Below are positions 31,139 to 37,963 of a DNA stretch of 37,963 nt, in pieces. The DNA lies in the NCBI GenBank assembly GCA_002353295.1, contig DEJG01000025.1, forward strand, positions 1-37,963, given 5' to 3'. Within the stretch, counting starts at the first letter, position 1; each line of letters begins with the position of its first letter. The notes beneath the pieces are model-generated. The model was given only the letters and a program-made list of their open reading frames with translations. It had not been told where the DNA came from and did not search any database. Source of the DNA: Prevotella sp. UBA2754. Its GTDB lineage: Bacteria > Bacteroidota > Bacteroidia > Bacteroidales > Bacteroidaceae. A program made the position numbers and the translations under genes.

Positions 31139-33715
31139 ATGATGAAGAAAAACAAAATTTATCAATCAGGGCTTGCATGCTTACTTATAGCATTGTTTGC
31201 TTTCCTGTCGCCCCAGACGGTGCGAGCGCAAGACAATCTGCAACCGCCTTTTATGACTGCTTATAATGATAATTCAGGAGCGATGATGCTGTATTTTGGC
31301 GAATTTGTTGAGCCGAACGTGGTCATTTATTCTATCGATTATGTAAGTGAGCAGCTTGAGGATAAGACAAATCAAAGGTATGAGCTTCAAAGTGAAGCAG
31401 GTATTCAACTCTTAGGTCCATGTACAGTGACAGCCTACACACAGGATCCGACAACAAGCCAAAGCAGTAGTACCGTTGTCGGAAAATATTTCGGACTGAC
31501 CACTACCAGAATAGAAGTTCCGGTGAATGGTTCGGTTGAAATTCCCGCTGTGGTGCCTGTTATAGAAGAGGCAGACGGTTTGGCACTAAACTATGATTAT
31601 GATGATCCAGACAATGAATATGCCTATATTGAGGATAGAATCTATGGAGAATCTGAGGGCACGATGTCCTTTAGTTTTTCCATAGAAGAAAATCCTGACC
31701 TCGAGTCACCCATCACAGTTCTGAATAGTGATAATTTTATCGGTAATTTGTCAGTAACTGTAATCTCCCAAGATTATGGTATTGTGGTGAATGGCACTTC
31801 CATCACTGATGCCAATCGCATGAATGTGTTGAGTGACAATTTACAGTCAGTACAATTTGATGGGCGCAACACGCTGAAACTCAATAATGCTGATATTGGG
31901 AGCATTGTTATTAGTAGTGTGACAGAAAGTTCTCTGGTAATCTATCTTGAAGGCACTAACACGGTTCAGAATGGAACATACCTTATCGAGAACCAAAATG
32001 TTGCAACAACATCGGAAGTTAATGCTAATATCGTCTTCAAAACTAATGCGGATAATCCTGGTTCGTTGAAATATATTTTCGAAAGTCAGGCTCGCTCGTT
32101 GCAAGGGGAACAAGATGCTTACAGAGGCTGTAATGTACTTTATTCTGGAGAGTTGAAAGCATCTTTAGGAACAGAAACAGGTCAAGAAGCCTCTTTCCAG
32201 ACACTCAACATTGTATCACCTGTCAATCTCCCAGTCATTGTCGATGAAGAAGGTCAGGTTGAAGTACGCGGAGATGGTTCTGGTTTGGGTGCAGACATAG
32301 AGAATATGGGTGGAACGGCAGAATCTCCCCAGCCGTTGAGTACTGTTCAGAATGATATTCAATACGAGATGTCTGCCGAGGACGGCTTCTATCAGGATGA
32401 ACAAAATAATAAACTGGTGGCTCTCAATACGCAAGTTCCTGTTCCTGCAGCAGGTCAAGAACCTGATATGGCAACTTTTAAGGGTTTGATTTTCCGTGTG
32501 GCTGCAGGAGAGGGAGAAATTGATGTGGAAGCTGATTTTGGTCCTACGGGCCGGCTCAATATCCAGATAGGAACTGCTGCCCCACATCCATTTGGTGCCA
32601 GCTTGGGCTCAGGATTCAAACATTGTAAGGCAAAGTATACCGTTTCGCGGGCCACCAATGTTTATCTCTACAACTCAGCTGTACCTGCTGTACCTGCTCT
32701 AGGCCGTCGTCGTGCTCCAGGTCGTAAGATGACGAGCACTACATCGCTCAAGAGCGTCAAGGTTTCTGTTACAGCCATGGCTTCTACGCCACCGCCTCCC
32801 ATGGATTGTCCCATCTCGCTGACGAAGGCAATGGTTGCTGCAGCTAAGAGTGATAACAGTATCCAAATTACAGATAATCGTGTATGTGCCATTGATGCTG
32901 ATGCCTTTGAGGGGCAGTCAGGTGTTACCTATGTCGATCTGTCGTGGACGTCTATCACAGATGCCTCGTTCACCAATAAATTCACGCTCGACCCTGCGAC
33001 CATCCTGTTGTTGCCTGCTGGTAATGAAGTGTCTGCAGGAATTAAAAACGTGGTAATTGGTGGTATTTGTAATGACTTGACATTGTACGAAGATCGTACA
33101 TTTGATATTCCTTCCAAGTTCACCGCCTTGAAGGTGACCCAGGAGCGTGAGTATCCTATTGGCAAGAACAGCACTGTCTGTCTGCCTTACGCCCTCGAAG
33201 CTGCTCAGGCAGACAAATTGGGTACTTTCTATGAACCAACCGACATTACGTCTGGTAAGGTGACGATGACTTCTGTCACTGCTACCGAGGCCAATAAGCC
33301 TTATATGTTCAAGGCTAAGGAATCCACTATCGAAGCCGAAATGGTAACTATCGAGAAGCCTGCTGGTTTCATTGTAGATGGTGCCGATGATCGTTTCAAG
33401 GGTGCCTATCAGCAGCAGTCCATCCTGTCTGATGGCAGCAACCATTATTACTGCTTCAGCGAGGAAGGTACGTTTATCTATGTTACTACTGGTGCTGTCA
33501 CCGTGAAGCCCTTCCGTGCGTATCTTCTGTTTGACGCAGCCTTAGGCCGTTCGCTCGAGCTCGACTTTGGTGAGGGTGGTGCTACGGGTATTGCTGATGT
33601 TCGCAGTAAGATAGACAATGGCCGTAACGTTTATTACGATCTGCAGGGACGTCGCGTGCTCTATCCTAAGAAGGGTATCTACATCCTGAACGGAAAGAAA
33701 ATTGTTGTTAAATAA
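31139..33715 (+). CDS. Large secreted protein with Prevotella-type C-terminal sorting tail
   Basis: The 858-residue product has a signal peptide (about 1-31, ending VRA|QD). A middle part (about 190-300) resembles beta-helix-like repeats (NTLKLNNADIGSIVISS, SLVIYLEGTNTVQNG). A basic Ala/Pro-rich link (GRRRAPGRKM) follows, then a leucine-rich-repeat-like piece (AIDADAFEGQSGVTYVDLSW) and beta-rich domains. The end YYDLQGRRVLYPKKGIYIL followed by NGKK is the kind of tail found on many Prevotella secreted proteins and fits a type IX secretion signal (type A variant). No enzyme motif is visible, so adhesion or matrix function is a guess. It has no own promoter that I can see and may be cotranscribed with the signalling genes. 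Confidence 0.78.
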   Translation: MMKKNKIYQSGLACLLIALFAFLSPQTVRAQDNLQPPFMTAYNDNSGAMMLYFGEFVEPNVVIYSIDYVSEQLEDKTNQRYELQSEAGIQLLGPCTVTAYTQDPTTSQSSSTVVGKYFGLTTTRIEVPVNGSVEIPAVVPVIEEADGLALNYDYDDPDNEYAYIEDRIYGESEGTMSFSFSIEENPDLESPITVLNSDNFIGNLSVTVISQDYGIVVNGTSITDANRMNVLSDNLQSVQFDGRNTLKLNNADIGSIVISSVTESSLVIYLEGTNTVQNGTYLIENQNVATTSEVNANIVFKTNADNPGSLKYIFESQARSLQGEQDAYRGCNVLYSGELKASLGTETGQEASFQTLNIVSPVNLPVIVDEEGQVEVRGDGSGLGADIENMGGTAESPQPLSTVQNDIQYEMSAEDGFYQDEQNNKLVALNTQVPVPAAGQEPDMATFKGLIFRVAAGEGEIDVEADFGPTGRLNIQIGTAAPHPFGASLGSGFKHCKAKYTVSRATNVYLYNSAVPAVPALGRRRAPGRKMTSTTSLKSVKVSVTAMASTPPPPMDCPISLTKAMVAAAKSDNSIQITDNRVCAIDADAFEGQSGVTYVDLSWTSITDASFTNKFTLDPATILLLPAGNEVSAGIKNVVIGGICNDLTLYEDRTFDIPSKFTALKVTQEREYPIGKNSTVCLPYALEAAQADKLGTFYEPTDITSGKVTMTSVTATEANKPYMFKAKESTIEAEMVTIEKPAGFIVDGADDRFKGAYQQQSILSDGSNHYYCFSEEGTFIYVTTGAVTVKPFRAYLLFDAALGRSLELDFGEGGATGIADVRSKIDNGRNVYYDLQGRRVLYPKKGIYILNGKKIVVK

Positions 33716-33735
33716 AGGTATAGGAGAACGTGAAG

Positions 33736-33930
33736 ATGAAGAAAACATATATCATTCCCCAGATGCAGATTTATCACGTAGAGACTGCTCATGCTATTCT
33801 GGAAACATCCGTACTGACTCCTACACCTGGTGGTGGAGGTAATGCCGGTTCGAGACTGTTCGACGAATCGGAATTGGAACTGTTCCAGAACGACGATCTC
33901 GAAATGATTTATAAAGAACTGGGCATGTAA
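33736..33930 (+). CDS. 64-aa peptide with Gly-rich centre, downstream of secreted protein
   Basis: No family is recognised for certain. The start MKKTYIIPQMQIYHVETAHA is like that of many tiny Bacteroidota proteins (K-x-Y-I-x-P). After it come LTPTPGGGG and an acidic C-terminal half (LFDESELELFQNDDLEMIY). There is no signal peptide or Cys. ATG 33736 is preferred; a GTG in frame two codons earlier is possible. The gene is 20 bases after the secreted protein and just before a terminator, so it closes the operon. The leader-like front, Gly-run and variable acidic end could suit a peptide precursor, but no modification enzyme is adjacent. Confidence 0.6.
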   Translation: MKKTYIIPQMQIYHVETAHAILETSVLTPTPGGGGNAGSRLFDESELELFQNDDLEMIYKELGM

Positions 33931-33951
33931 CAATACAAAACCAGAAACAAG

Positions 33952-33985
33952 AAAAAACCCTGTGGAGAAATCCACAGGGCTTTTT
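33952..33985. terminator. Bidirectional terminator between peptide gene and tRNA-Cys
   Basis: CCCTGTGGA (33958-33966) pairs with TCCACAGGG (33971-33979) around a GAAA tetraloop. A-run before (33952-33957) and T-run after (33981-33985) give a U-run in both directions. Confidence 0.88.
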
Positions 33986-33992
33986 GTTTGTG

Positions 33993-34064
33993 AGGTGCCT
34001 GGCGGATTCGAACCGCCGTAGACGGTTTTGCAGACCGTTGACTAAGCCACTCATCCAAGGCACC
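33993..34064 (-). tRNA. tRNA-Cys (GCA)
   Basis: A 72-base cloverleaf on the minus strand with acceptor GGTGCCT/AGGCACC and anticodon GCA in CTGCAAA. The discriminator is U73, the known identity base of tRNA-Cys. CCA is not encoded. Confidence 0.93.
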
Positions 34065-34082
34065 ATTTGGTCTTAGCGGATG

Positions 34083-34113
34083 CAAAATTACACATTTTTT
34101 CCGGACTGACAAA
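34083..34113 (-). promoter_or_regulatory. Promoter of tRNA-Cys, inside a coding region
   Basis: On the minus strand TTTG (34113-34110), 19 bases, TAATTTTG (34090-34083), then CATCCGC. It overlaps the last codons and stop of the Cys-rich mini-protein gene at 34088-34255. Confidence 0.8.
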
Positions 34114-34255
34114 ATTTTCCGTTACTTTTTTTCTTCCAATCGCAACCTTTACACCCAGTACAGGGAGAGGGTGGGGCTTTCAGCACCCTGTATATCCTCC
34201 AGGCGGCATAACCCATGGCGATGGCAATAATTGTGTATATGACGTAAAATTGCAT
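34088..34255 (-). CDS. 55-aa Cys-rich membrane mini-protein (FeoB-associated-like)
   Basis: This open frame is short but convincing. Residues 2-23 form one membrane segment (FYVIYTIIAIAMGYAAW). A Pro/Ser linker is followed by SPCTGCKGCDWKKK with C32, C35 and C38 in CxxCxxC spacing, and C49 near the end. The plan, a single membrane helix followed by a short C-rich tail, is that of FeoB-associated Cys-rich membrane proteins, which are thought to take part in ferrous iron uptake. No feoA or feoB is in the window. The ATG lies 5 bases after the stop of the lipid-kinase gene, so the two are likely coupled in translation. Its last codons overlap the tRNA-Cys promoter. An iron or metal role is inferred only from the family resemblance. 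Confidence 0.72.
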   Translation of the reverse strand: MQFYVIYTIIAIAMGYAAWRIYRVLKAPPSPCTGCKGCDWKKKSNGKFCQSGKNV

Positions 34256-34260
34256 ACTAC

Positions 34261-35298
34261 TTACAGTTTCGACAGTTTGCGTAACATCAGTTTGTTGATG
34301 GCCTGAATCTTACGACCGCCCTTTTCGATATCCACGCGTACATTATTAATATTATTAAAGAGGTCGCTGAAGGCATTGAGCACAGGGTTGGGTTGCGAGT
34401 CGTCCTCGGGTTTTTCAGGATTCGTCACGATGCGGATGCCCAGCGGTTCGATGTGCACGTCGACGTCAGGTCCTGTCATAATGGGGTCGCCGTCGTAGTG
34501 GATAGCCCCAGGCTCCTGTCGGTGTATGTGGATGCGTCGTGTCTGGAAATGTTTGATTTTCGAGTTCTGGTTCAGCGTCTTGTTAAATAAGTCTATGCTG
34601 ATCTGCGGAGCCTCCAGCGCGTTGAACGGTTCCATCACGATGACGTCCATCATCCCGTCGCGCATCGAAGCCTCAGGAGCGATATATGCATTGTTGCCAT
34701 ATTGTGAAGCGTTGGCACAGGCTATCAGAAACGCCTTATAGCGTCGAGCCCCCGTTTCGTCCTCCACCTCGTACACCTCAGGTTTGTAGTTCAGCCCTTC
34801 CTTCAGCACATTCTCCACGTAGGTGATAGGTCCGCGCTTGCCTGCTTCGGCAAATTTCAGCGAAATGAACGCATCGAACCCCATGCCGCACGTGCAGAAG
34901 AAAGGAATCTCGTTTACTACCCCATAGTCGAAATTCATGATGCGACACTTGTTCAGAATCTCCAGCGCCCGTCGCGTATTCATCGGAATACATAAGTGGC
35001 GAGCCAGTCCGTTGCCAGACCCGCATGGCACGATGCCCAGTGCAGTCCCTGTGTGCGTCAGCTCACGAGCCACCTCATTCACCGTACCGTCGCCCCCCAC
35101 AGCAGCCACGATGTCGATGCCCTGTTTTGTGCACTCGCGGGCAATCTCGGCTGCATGTCCGGCATATTCCGTCATACGGATGTCCGTATCGAAGCGCTCG
35201 CTGTCTATCACTTCTGATATCATCTTCAGCACCTCGTCTTTTTCGTGACCACCCGAAATGGGGTTAACAATAAACGTAATGTGTTTCCTGTCGCTCAT
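34261..35298 (-). CDS. YegS/DagK-family lipid kinase
   Basis: The 345-residue protein belongs to the diacylglycerol kinase catalytic family, which phosphorylates lipid alcohols using ATP at the inner membrane. The motifs are IVNPISGG near the start, VGGDGTVNEVA (G68-D70) and CGSGNGLARHL (93-97) for nucleotide binding, and HYDGDP in the C-terminal lobe. Members act on diacylglycerol, phosphatidylglycerol or, in eukaryotes, sphingosine and ceramide. Its gene diverges from serine palmitoyltransferase, so a sphingoid base or ceramide substrate is worth considering. A TATTTTTG element lies 10 bases upstream of the ATG. The Cys-rich mini-protein follows after 5 bases. Confidence 0.9.
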   Translation of the reverse strand: MSDRKHITFIVNPISGGHEKDEVLKMISEVIDSERFDTDIRMTEYAGHAAEIARECTKQGIDIVAAVGGDGTVNEVARELTHTGTALGIVPCGSGNGLARHLCIPMNTRRALEILNKCRIMNFDYGVVNEIPFFCTCGMGFDAFISLKFAEAGKRGPITYVENVLKEGLNYKPEVYEVEDETGARRYKAFLIACANASQYGNNAYIAPEASMRDGMMDVIVMEPFNALEAPQISIDLFNKTLNQNSKIKHFQTRRIHIHRQEPGAIHYDGDPIMTGPDVDVHIEPLGIRIVTNPEKPEDDSQPNPVLNAFSDLFNNINNVRVDIEKGGRKIQAINKLMLRKLSKL

Positions 35299-35308
35299 AA
35301 TTCACTTG

Positions 35309-35316
35309 CAAAAATA
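35309..35316 (-). promoter_or_regulatory. -7 element of the lipid-kinase gene
   Basis: TATTTTTG on the minus strand, 10 bases before the ATG at 35298, so the leader would be very short. No clear -33. Confidence 0.45.
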
Positions 35317-35386
35317 ATCATTTCCAGGGGATTTACCGACTTATTTGAAATAAATTTCTATAAATTTACAATTTATCTTGTATTTC

Positions 35387-35418
35387 TTGCACGAATTGCA
35401 GATTTTTGTGTAACTTTG
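35387..35418 (+). promoter_or_regulatory. Promoter of the serine palmitoyltransferase gene
   Basis: TTG at 35387-35389, 21 bases, TAACTTTG at 35411-35418, then 44 bases to the ATG. Confidence 0.6.
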
Positions 35419-35462
35419 CACGCTGAAAACGAAAATTTAAAAACGAAACTATACCAATCGGA

Positions 35463-36650
35463 ATGGGACAGTTACAAGAAAGATACAAGCACTATCGTGA
35501 GCCGCAGAAATTTATGGAGGCTGACGTATATCCCTATTTTCGCGCTATCGAAGGAAAACAGGGCACGGAAGTAGAAATGGGTGGACACAAAGTGCTCATG
35601 TTTGGTTCTAACGCTTACACAGGTCTTACAGGCGACCAGCGTATCATCGATGCAGCTAAGGCTGCTCTTGACAAGTATGGCTCTGGTTGCGCAGGAAGCC
35701 GATTCCTCAATGGAACGCTCGACCTGCATGTACAGTTAGAGAAAGAAATTTCAGAGTTTATTGGCAAGGACGACTGCCTTTGCTTCTCAACAGGCTTCTC
35801 TGTCAATCAGGGAGTGCTCGCTATGGTAGTAGGCAAGGACGACTACATTATCTGCGATGATCGCGATCATGCATCCATTGTTGACGGACGCCGCCTCTCC
35901 TTTGCCAAGCAGTTGCATTACAAGCACAACGATATGGATGACCTGGAGCGTGTGCTGCAGAAGTTGCCACAGGAGGCCATCAAACTCATAGTTGTTGACG
36001 GTGTGTTCTCCATGGAGGGTGATCTGGCCAAACTGCCAGAGATTGTTGAGCTCAAGCACAAGTATAATTGCTCTATCATGGTTGACGAGGCACATGGTAT
36101 CGGTGTCTTCGGACGTCAGGGACGTGGTGTTTGCGATTACTTCGGGTTGACCGACGAGGTAGACCTCATCATGGGTACCTTCTCGAAGTCGCTTGCCTCT
36201 ATCGGTGGTTTCATTGCCTCAGACTGGGACACCATCAATTTCCTGCGTCATACCTGTCGCACCTACATCTTCTCGGCATCCAATACCCCAGCAGCCACTG
36301 CTGCCGCCATGGAAGCCCTGCACATTATCCAGCAGGAGCCCGAGCGCATTGAAGCCCTTTGGGATGTCACCAAATATGCCTTGAAGCGTTTCCGCGAGGA
36401 AGGTTTTGAGATTGGTGATACAGAGAGCCCCATCATCCCTCTTTATGTGCGCGATGTAGACAAGACATTCCTTGTTACCGCCCTTGCTTTCAAAGCTGGT
36501 GTGTTCATCAATCCCGTCATTCCGCCTGCATGTGCTCCACAGGACACACTCGTGCGTTATGCCCTCATGGCTACCCATACAAAAGAGCAAGTTGACCGCT
36601 CTGTTGTAGCTTTGAAGAAAATTTTTGTCGAACAAGGTATCATCAAGTGA
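35463..36650 (+). CDS. spt: Serine palmitoyltransferase (alpha-oxoamine synthase)
   Basis: This 395-residue PLP enzyme is predicted to condense serine with an acyl-CoA or acyl-ACP to a 3-keto sphingoid base, the first step in sphingolipid synthesis known in Bacteroidota. The PLP lysine is K242 in GTFSKSLASIGG. VDEAHGIGVFG holds the Asp that contacts the PLP ring and the His that stacks on it. FGSNAYTGLTGDQR and GSRFLNGTLDLHVQLE are typical of the family. The related enzymes KBL and BioF share these motifs; SPT is favoured because of the N-terminal segment (YKHYREPQKFMEADVYPYFR) and the lack of any biotin or threonine-degradation neighbour. It faces away from a lipid-kinase gene. tRNA-Pro follows. 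Confidence 0.88.
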   Translation: MGQLQERYKHYREPQKFMEADVYPYFRAIEGKQGTEVEMGGHKVLMFGSNAYTGLTGDQRIIDAAKAALDKYGSGCAGSRFLNGTLDLHVQLEKEISEFIGKDDCLCFSTGFSVNQGVLAMVVGKDDYIICDDRDHASIVDGRRLSFAKQLHYKHNDMDDLERVLQKLPQEAIKLIVVDGVFSMEGDLAKLPEIVELKHKYNCSIMVDEAHGIGVFGRQGRGVCDYFGLTDEVDLIMGTFSKSLASIGGFIASDWDTINFLRHTCRTYIFSASNTPAATAAAMEALHIIQQEPERIEALWDVTKYALKRFREEGFEIGDTESPIIPLYVRDVDKTFLVTALAFKAGVFINPVIPPACAPQDTLVRYALMATHTKEQVDRSVVALKKIFVEQGIIK

Positions 36651-36667
36651 AAATAATTGCGGAAAAA

Positions 36668-36699
36668 TTTGCAGAGGTCGCAAAAAATGCGTACCTTTG
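36668..36699 (+). promoter_or_regulatory. Promoter of tRNA-Pro
   Basis: TTTG at 36668-36671, 20 bases, TACCTTTG at 36692-36699, followed by CATCCGC. Only 12 bases separate the -7 element from the mature tRNA start, so the 5' leader is very short. Confidence 0.82.
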
Positions 36700-36711
36700 C
36701 ATCCGCAAAAA

Positions 36712-36784
36712 CGAGGTGTAGCGCAGTTGGTAGCGTTCCTGGTTTGGGACCAGGCTGTCGCAGGTTCGAGTCCTGTCACCTCGA
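36712..36784 (+). tRNA. tRNA-Pro (TGG)
   Basis: A 73-base cloverleaf with acceptor CGAGGTG/CACCTCG, anticodon TGG in TTTGGGA, discriminator A. CCA is not encoded. Confidence 0.95.
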
Positions 36785-36793
36785 CAAGCAAGA

Positions 36794-36828
36794 GAATCAT
36801 CAGTTTAGACGCTGATGGTTCTTTTTTT
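36794..36828 (+). terminator. Terminator after tRNA-Pro
   Basis: Bases 36794-36803 pair with 36812-36821 (10 pairs, one T-G) around an eight-base loop, then seven T. Confidence 0.85.
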
Positions 36829-36862
36829 GTCTCACATCATTAGATGTTAACTTTAATAAATG

Positions 36863-36901
36863 AAAAAATCTGCTTATTGGATACGGCAAGGCAGATTTTT
36901 T
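36863..36901. repeat. Perfect hairpin just upstream of the ketopantoate reductase-like gene
   Basis: AAAAAATCTGC (36863-36873) is the exact inverse of GCAGATTTTTT (36891-36901), with 17 bases between. Its A/T outer arms look like a bidirectional terminator, and its right arm runs into the -7 element at 36904. Confidence 0.7.
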
Positions 36902-36903
36902 TG

Positions 36904-36911
36904 TATCTTTG
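36904..36911 (+). promoter_or_regulatory. -7 element 8 bases before the ketopantoate reductase-like gene
   Basis: TATCTTTG is followed after eight bases by the ATG at 36920, which implies a nearly leaderless mRNA. The nearest TTG (36877-36879) is 24 bases upstream, longer than usual. Confidence 0.5.
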
Positions 36912-36919
36912 TGGACGTT

Positions 36920-37828
36920 ATGGAATATGCAGTTATAGGTACAGGAGCCATAGGTGGATACTATGGCGGGCGGTTGATGAAGGCAGGACGTAAGGTAAGA
37001 TTCCTGCTGCGTTCGGATTATGAGTATGTGAAGCAACATGGATTGCAGATAGATTCATGCGATGGCAGTTTCCATCTCGATGAGGTGGATGCCTACAACG
37101 ACACCCGTCAGATGTCTAAGGTCGATGTGGTACTGGTGTGTCTGAAAACCATTAACAACCATAAGTTGCAGGAAATGCTTCCACCCATCCTGAAGCCTGA
37201 TACCGTCGTGGTACTGATACAGAACGGTATCGGTGTTGAGGACGATTTGCAGGCAGTATTCCCATCGTTGCAAATGGTGGCAGGACTGGCATTTATCTGT
37301 TCGGGCAAAGTTTCACCTGGGCGCGTGTCGCACCAGTTCTTTGGCTCTATCAATTTGGGCAATTATTCGTGCGACGAGGCCCGTTACCACGAGCTACTTG
37401 CAGATTTCCAAGAGGCGGGCATTCAGGCTTTCGAGGTGCCTTATCTGGAGGCACGCTGGAAGAAGGCTGTATGGAACATGCCTTTCAACGGAATGACGGT
37501 GGCGCTGAACACCTCCACAGATCAGTTGATGAAGAACCCCGCTACCCGCCAACTAATCTACGACCAGATGATGGAGGTGATAGGGGCTGCTAATGCTTTG
37601 GGCATCCGTGAACTGACAAGTGAGTTTGCCGATCAGATGATGGCTATGACGGATGCAATGGTACCATATAGTCCGTCGATGAAACTCGACTTCGATTTCC
37701 ACCGTCGCATGGAAATACCTTATTTATATACGCGACCTATCGCTGAGGCAAAAAAAGTCGGCTTCGAGATGCCGAAACTGGCGATGCTCGAAGCCGAGTT
37801 AAAATTCTTGGAGAGTCAGTATATCTAA
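36920..37828 (+). CDS. Ketopantoate reductase-family protein (2-dehydropantoate 2-reductase)
   Basis: The 302-residue protein has the ketopantoate reductase layout: N-terminal Rossmann domain starting YAVIGTGAIGGYYGGRLMKAG, then VCLKTINNHKLQ with the conserved Lys, LIQNGIGVED, and a C-terminal helical domain with ARWKKAVWNMPFNGMTVAL. It probably reduces ketopantoate to pantoate with NADPH for coenzyme A, but several paralogues of this family act on other substrates, so the symbol panE is not assigned. ATG 36920 gives the normal start; the longer open frame runs through the promoter and hairpin. It converges on pheS, 9 bases away. Confidence 0.85.
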   Translation: MEYAVIGTGAIGGYYGGRLMKAGRKVRFLLRSDYEYVKQHGLQIDSCDGSFHLDEVDAYNDTRQMSKVDVVLVCLKTINNHKLQEMLPPILKPDTVVVLIQNGIGVEDDLQAVFPSLQMVAGLAFICSGKVSPGRVSHQFFGSINLGNYSCDEARYHELLADFQEAGIQAFEVPYLEARWKKAVWNMPFNGMTVALNTSTDQLMKNPATRQLIYDQMMEVIGAANALGIRELTSEFADQMMAMTDAMVPYSPSMKLDFDFHRRMEIPYLYTRPIAEAKKVGFEMPKLAMLEAELKFLESQYI

Positions 37829-37837
37829 ACGCTCAAC

Positions 37838-37963
37838 TTAATTTGCTGCTTCAAATTCCTTGAGGAAGCGCACATCGTTTTCTGAGAACATACGCAGGTC
37901 AGAGACGCGATACTTCAGGTTGGTGATACGCTCAACACCCATACCGAAGGCATAGCCGCTGTA
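37838..37963 (-). CDS. pheS: Phenylalanyl-tRNA synthetase alpha subunit, C-terminal end (partial)
   Basis: Only the last 41 codons and the stop are inside the window; the gene runs out at the right edge. The fragment YSGYAFGMGVERITNLKY followed by DLRMFSENDVRFLKEF is the motif 3 region and C-terminus of PheS, which with PheT charges tRNA-Phe. It is too short for further remarks. Confidence 0.9.
   Translation of the reverse strand, partial: YSGYAFGMGVERITNLKYRVSDLRMFSENDVRFLKEFEAAN

Noticed and set aside
32918..33445. 175-codon antisense open frame in the secreted protein gene
   Set aside because: No recognisable domain and fully inside a convincing gene on the other strand.
34067..34306. 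Plus-strand 79-codon open frame over the mini-protein region
   Set aside because: The minus-strand 55-codon frame has a membrane helix and CxxCxxC and is packed against the lipid-kinase gene; the plus frame shows no such signs.

Overview
The window looks like chromosomal housekeeping DNA from a member of the Bacteroidota, most likely Prevotella or a close relative. Three things point there. Promoters follow the Bacteroidota pattern (TTTG or TTG, 19-21 bases, TAnnTTTG) and start sites have little Shine-Dalgarno. Gene content is typical: serine palmitoyltransferase, a GT3-type glycogen synthase, a GldE-like protein, a TonB receptor with a carboxypeptidase-regulatory-like N-terminus, and SpoIIE-type signalling. 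A large secreted protein ends in the YDLQGRR...KKGIYI.NGKK tail common on Prevotella secreted proteins. I see no prophage, insertion sequence, integrase or CRISPR array.

Layout. 1-5.4 kb: small lytic transglycosylase, initiator tRNA-Met, TetR regulator with fabG, then a Cys/His-rich mini membrane protein and a TonB-dependent receptor that may handle a metal. 5.5-9.9 kb: glycogen synthase and alpha-glucan phosphorylase, closed by two hairpins. 9.9-12.6 kb (minus): ThiE-like protein, prs and a TlpA-like thioredoxin lipoprotein. 12.7-14.7 kb: nspC and a lipoprotein. 14.8-15.3 kb: tRNA operon Gly-Leu-Leu-Gly. 15.3-18.7 kb: unknown gene, short SSB, GldE-like protein, and a convergent clostripain-family protease. 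18.8-22.4 kb: trmN6 facing a kdsB-nudC-lysozyme operon. 22.5-26.2 kb: MORN-repeat protein, YhcH-family protein and glycogen branching enzyme.

26.4-33.9 kb is the most distinctive part. An apparent single operon starts with dapA, continues with a complete partner-switching cassette (TPR-SpoIIE phosphatase, RsbW-like kinase, STAS protein, membrane-anchored HATPase protein without an obvious phospho-acceptor His), and ends with a large secreted protein and a 64-residue Gly-containing peptide. 34-38 kb: tRNA-Cys, an unlisted 55-residue Cys-rich membrane mini-protein coupled to a lipid kinase, divergent serine palmitoyltransferase, tRNA-Pro, a ketopantoate reductase-like gene and the 3' end of pheS.

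Three themes recur. Glycogen synthesis and breakdown are split over two loci, and synthase and branching enzyme both resemble the eukaryotic types. Membrane lipid genes (spt, lipid kinase) are divergently paired. All four tRNA transcription units share a GC-rich stretch, GCAYCCGC, directly after the -7 element, which protein-gene promoters here mostly lack. All functional calls come from reading motifs by eye; no database search was possible.
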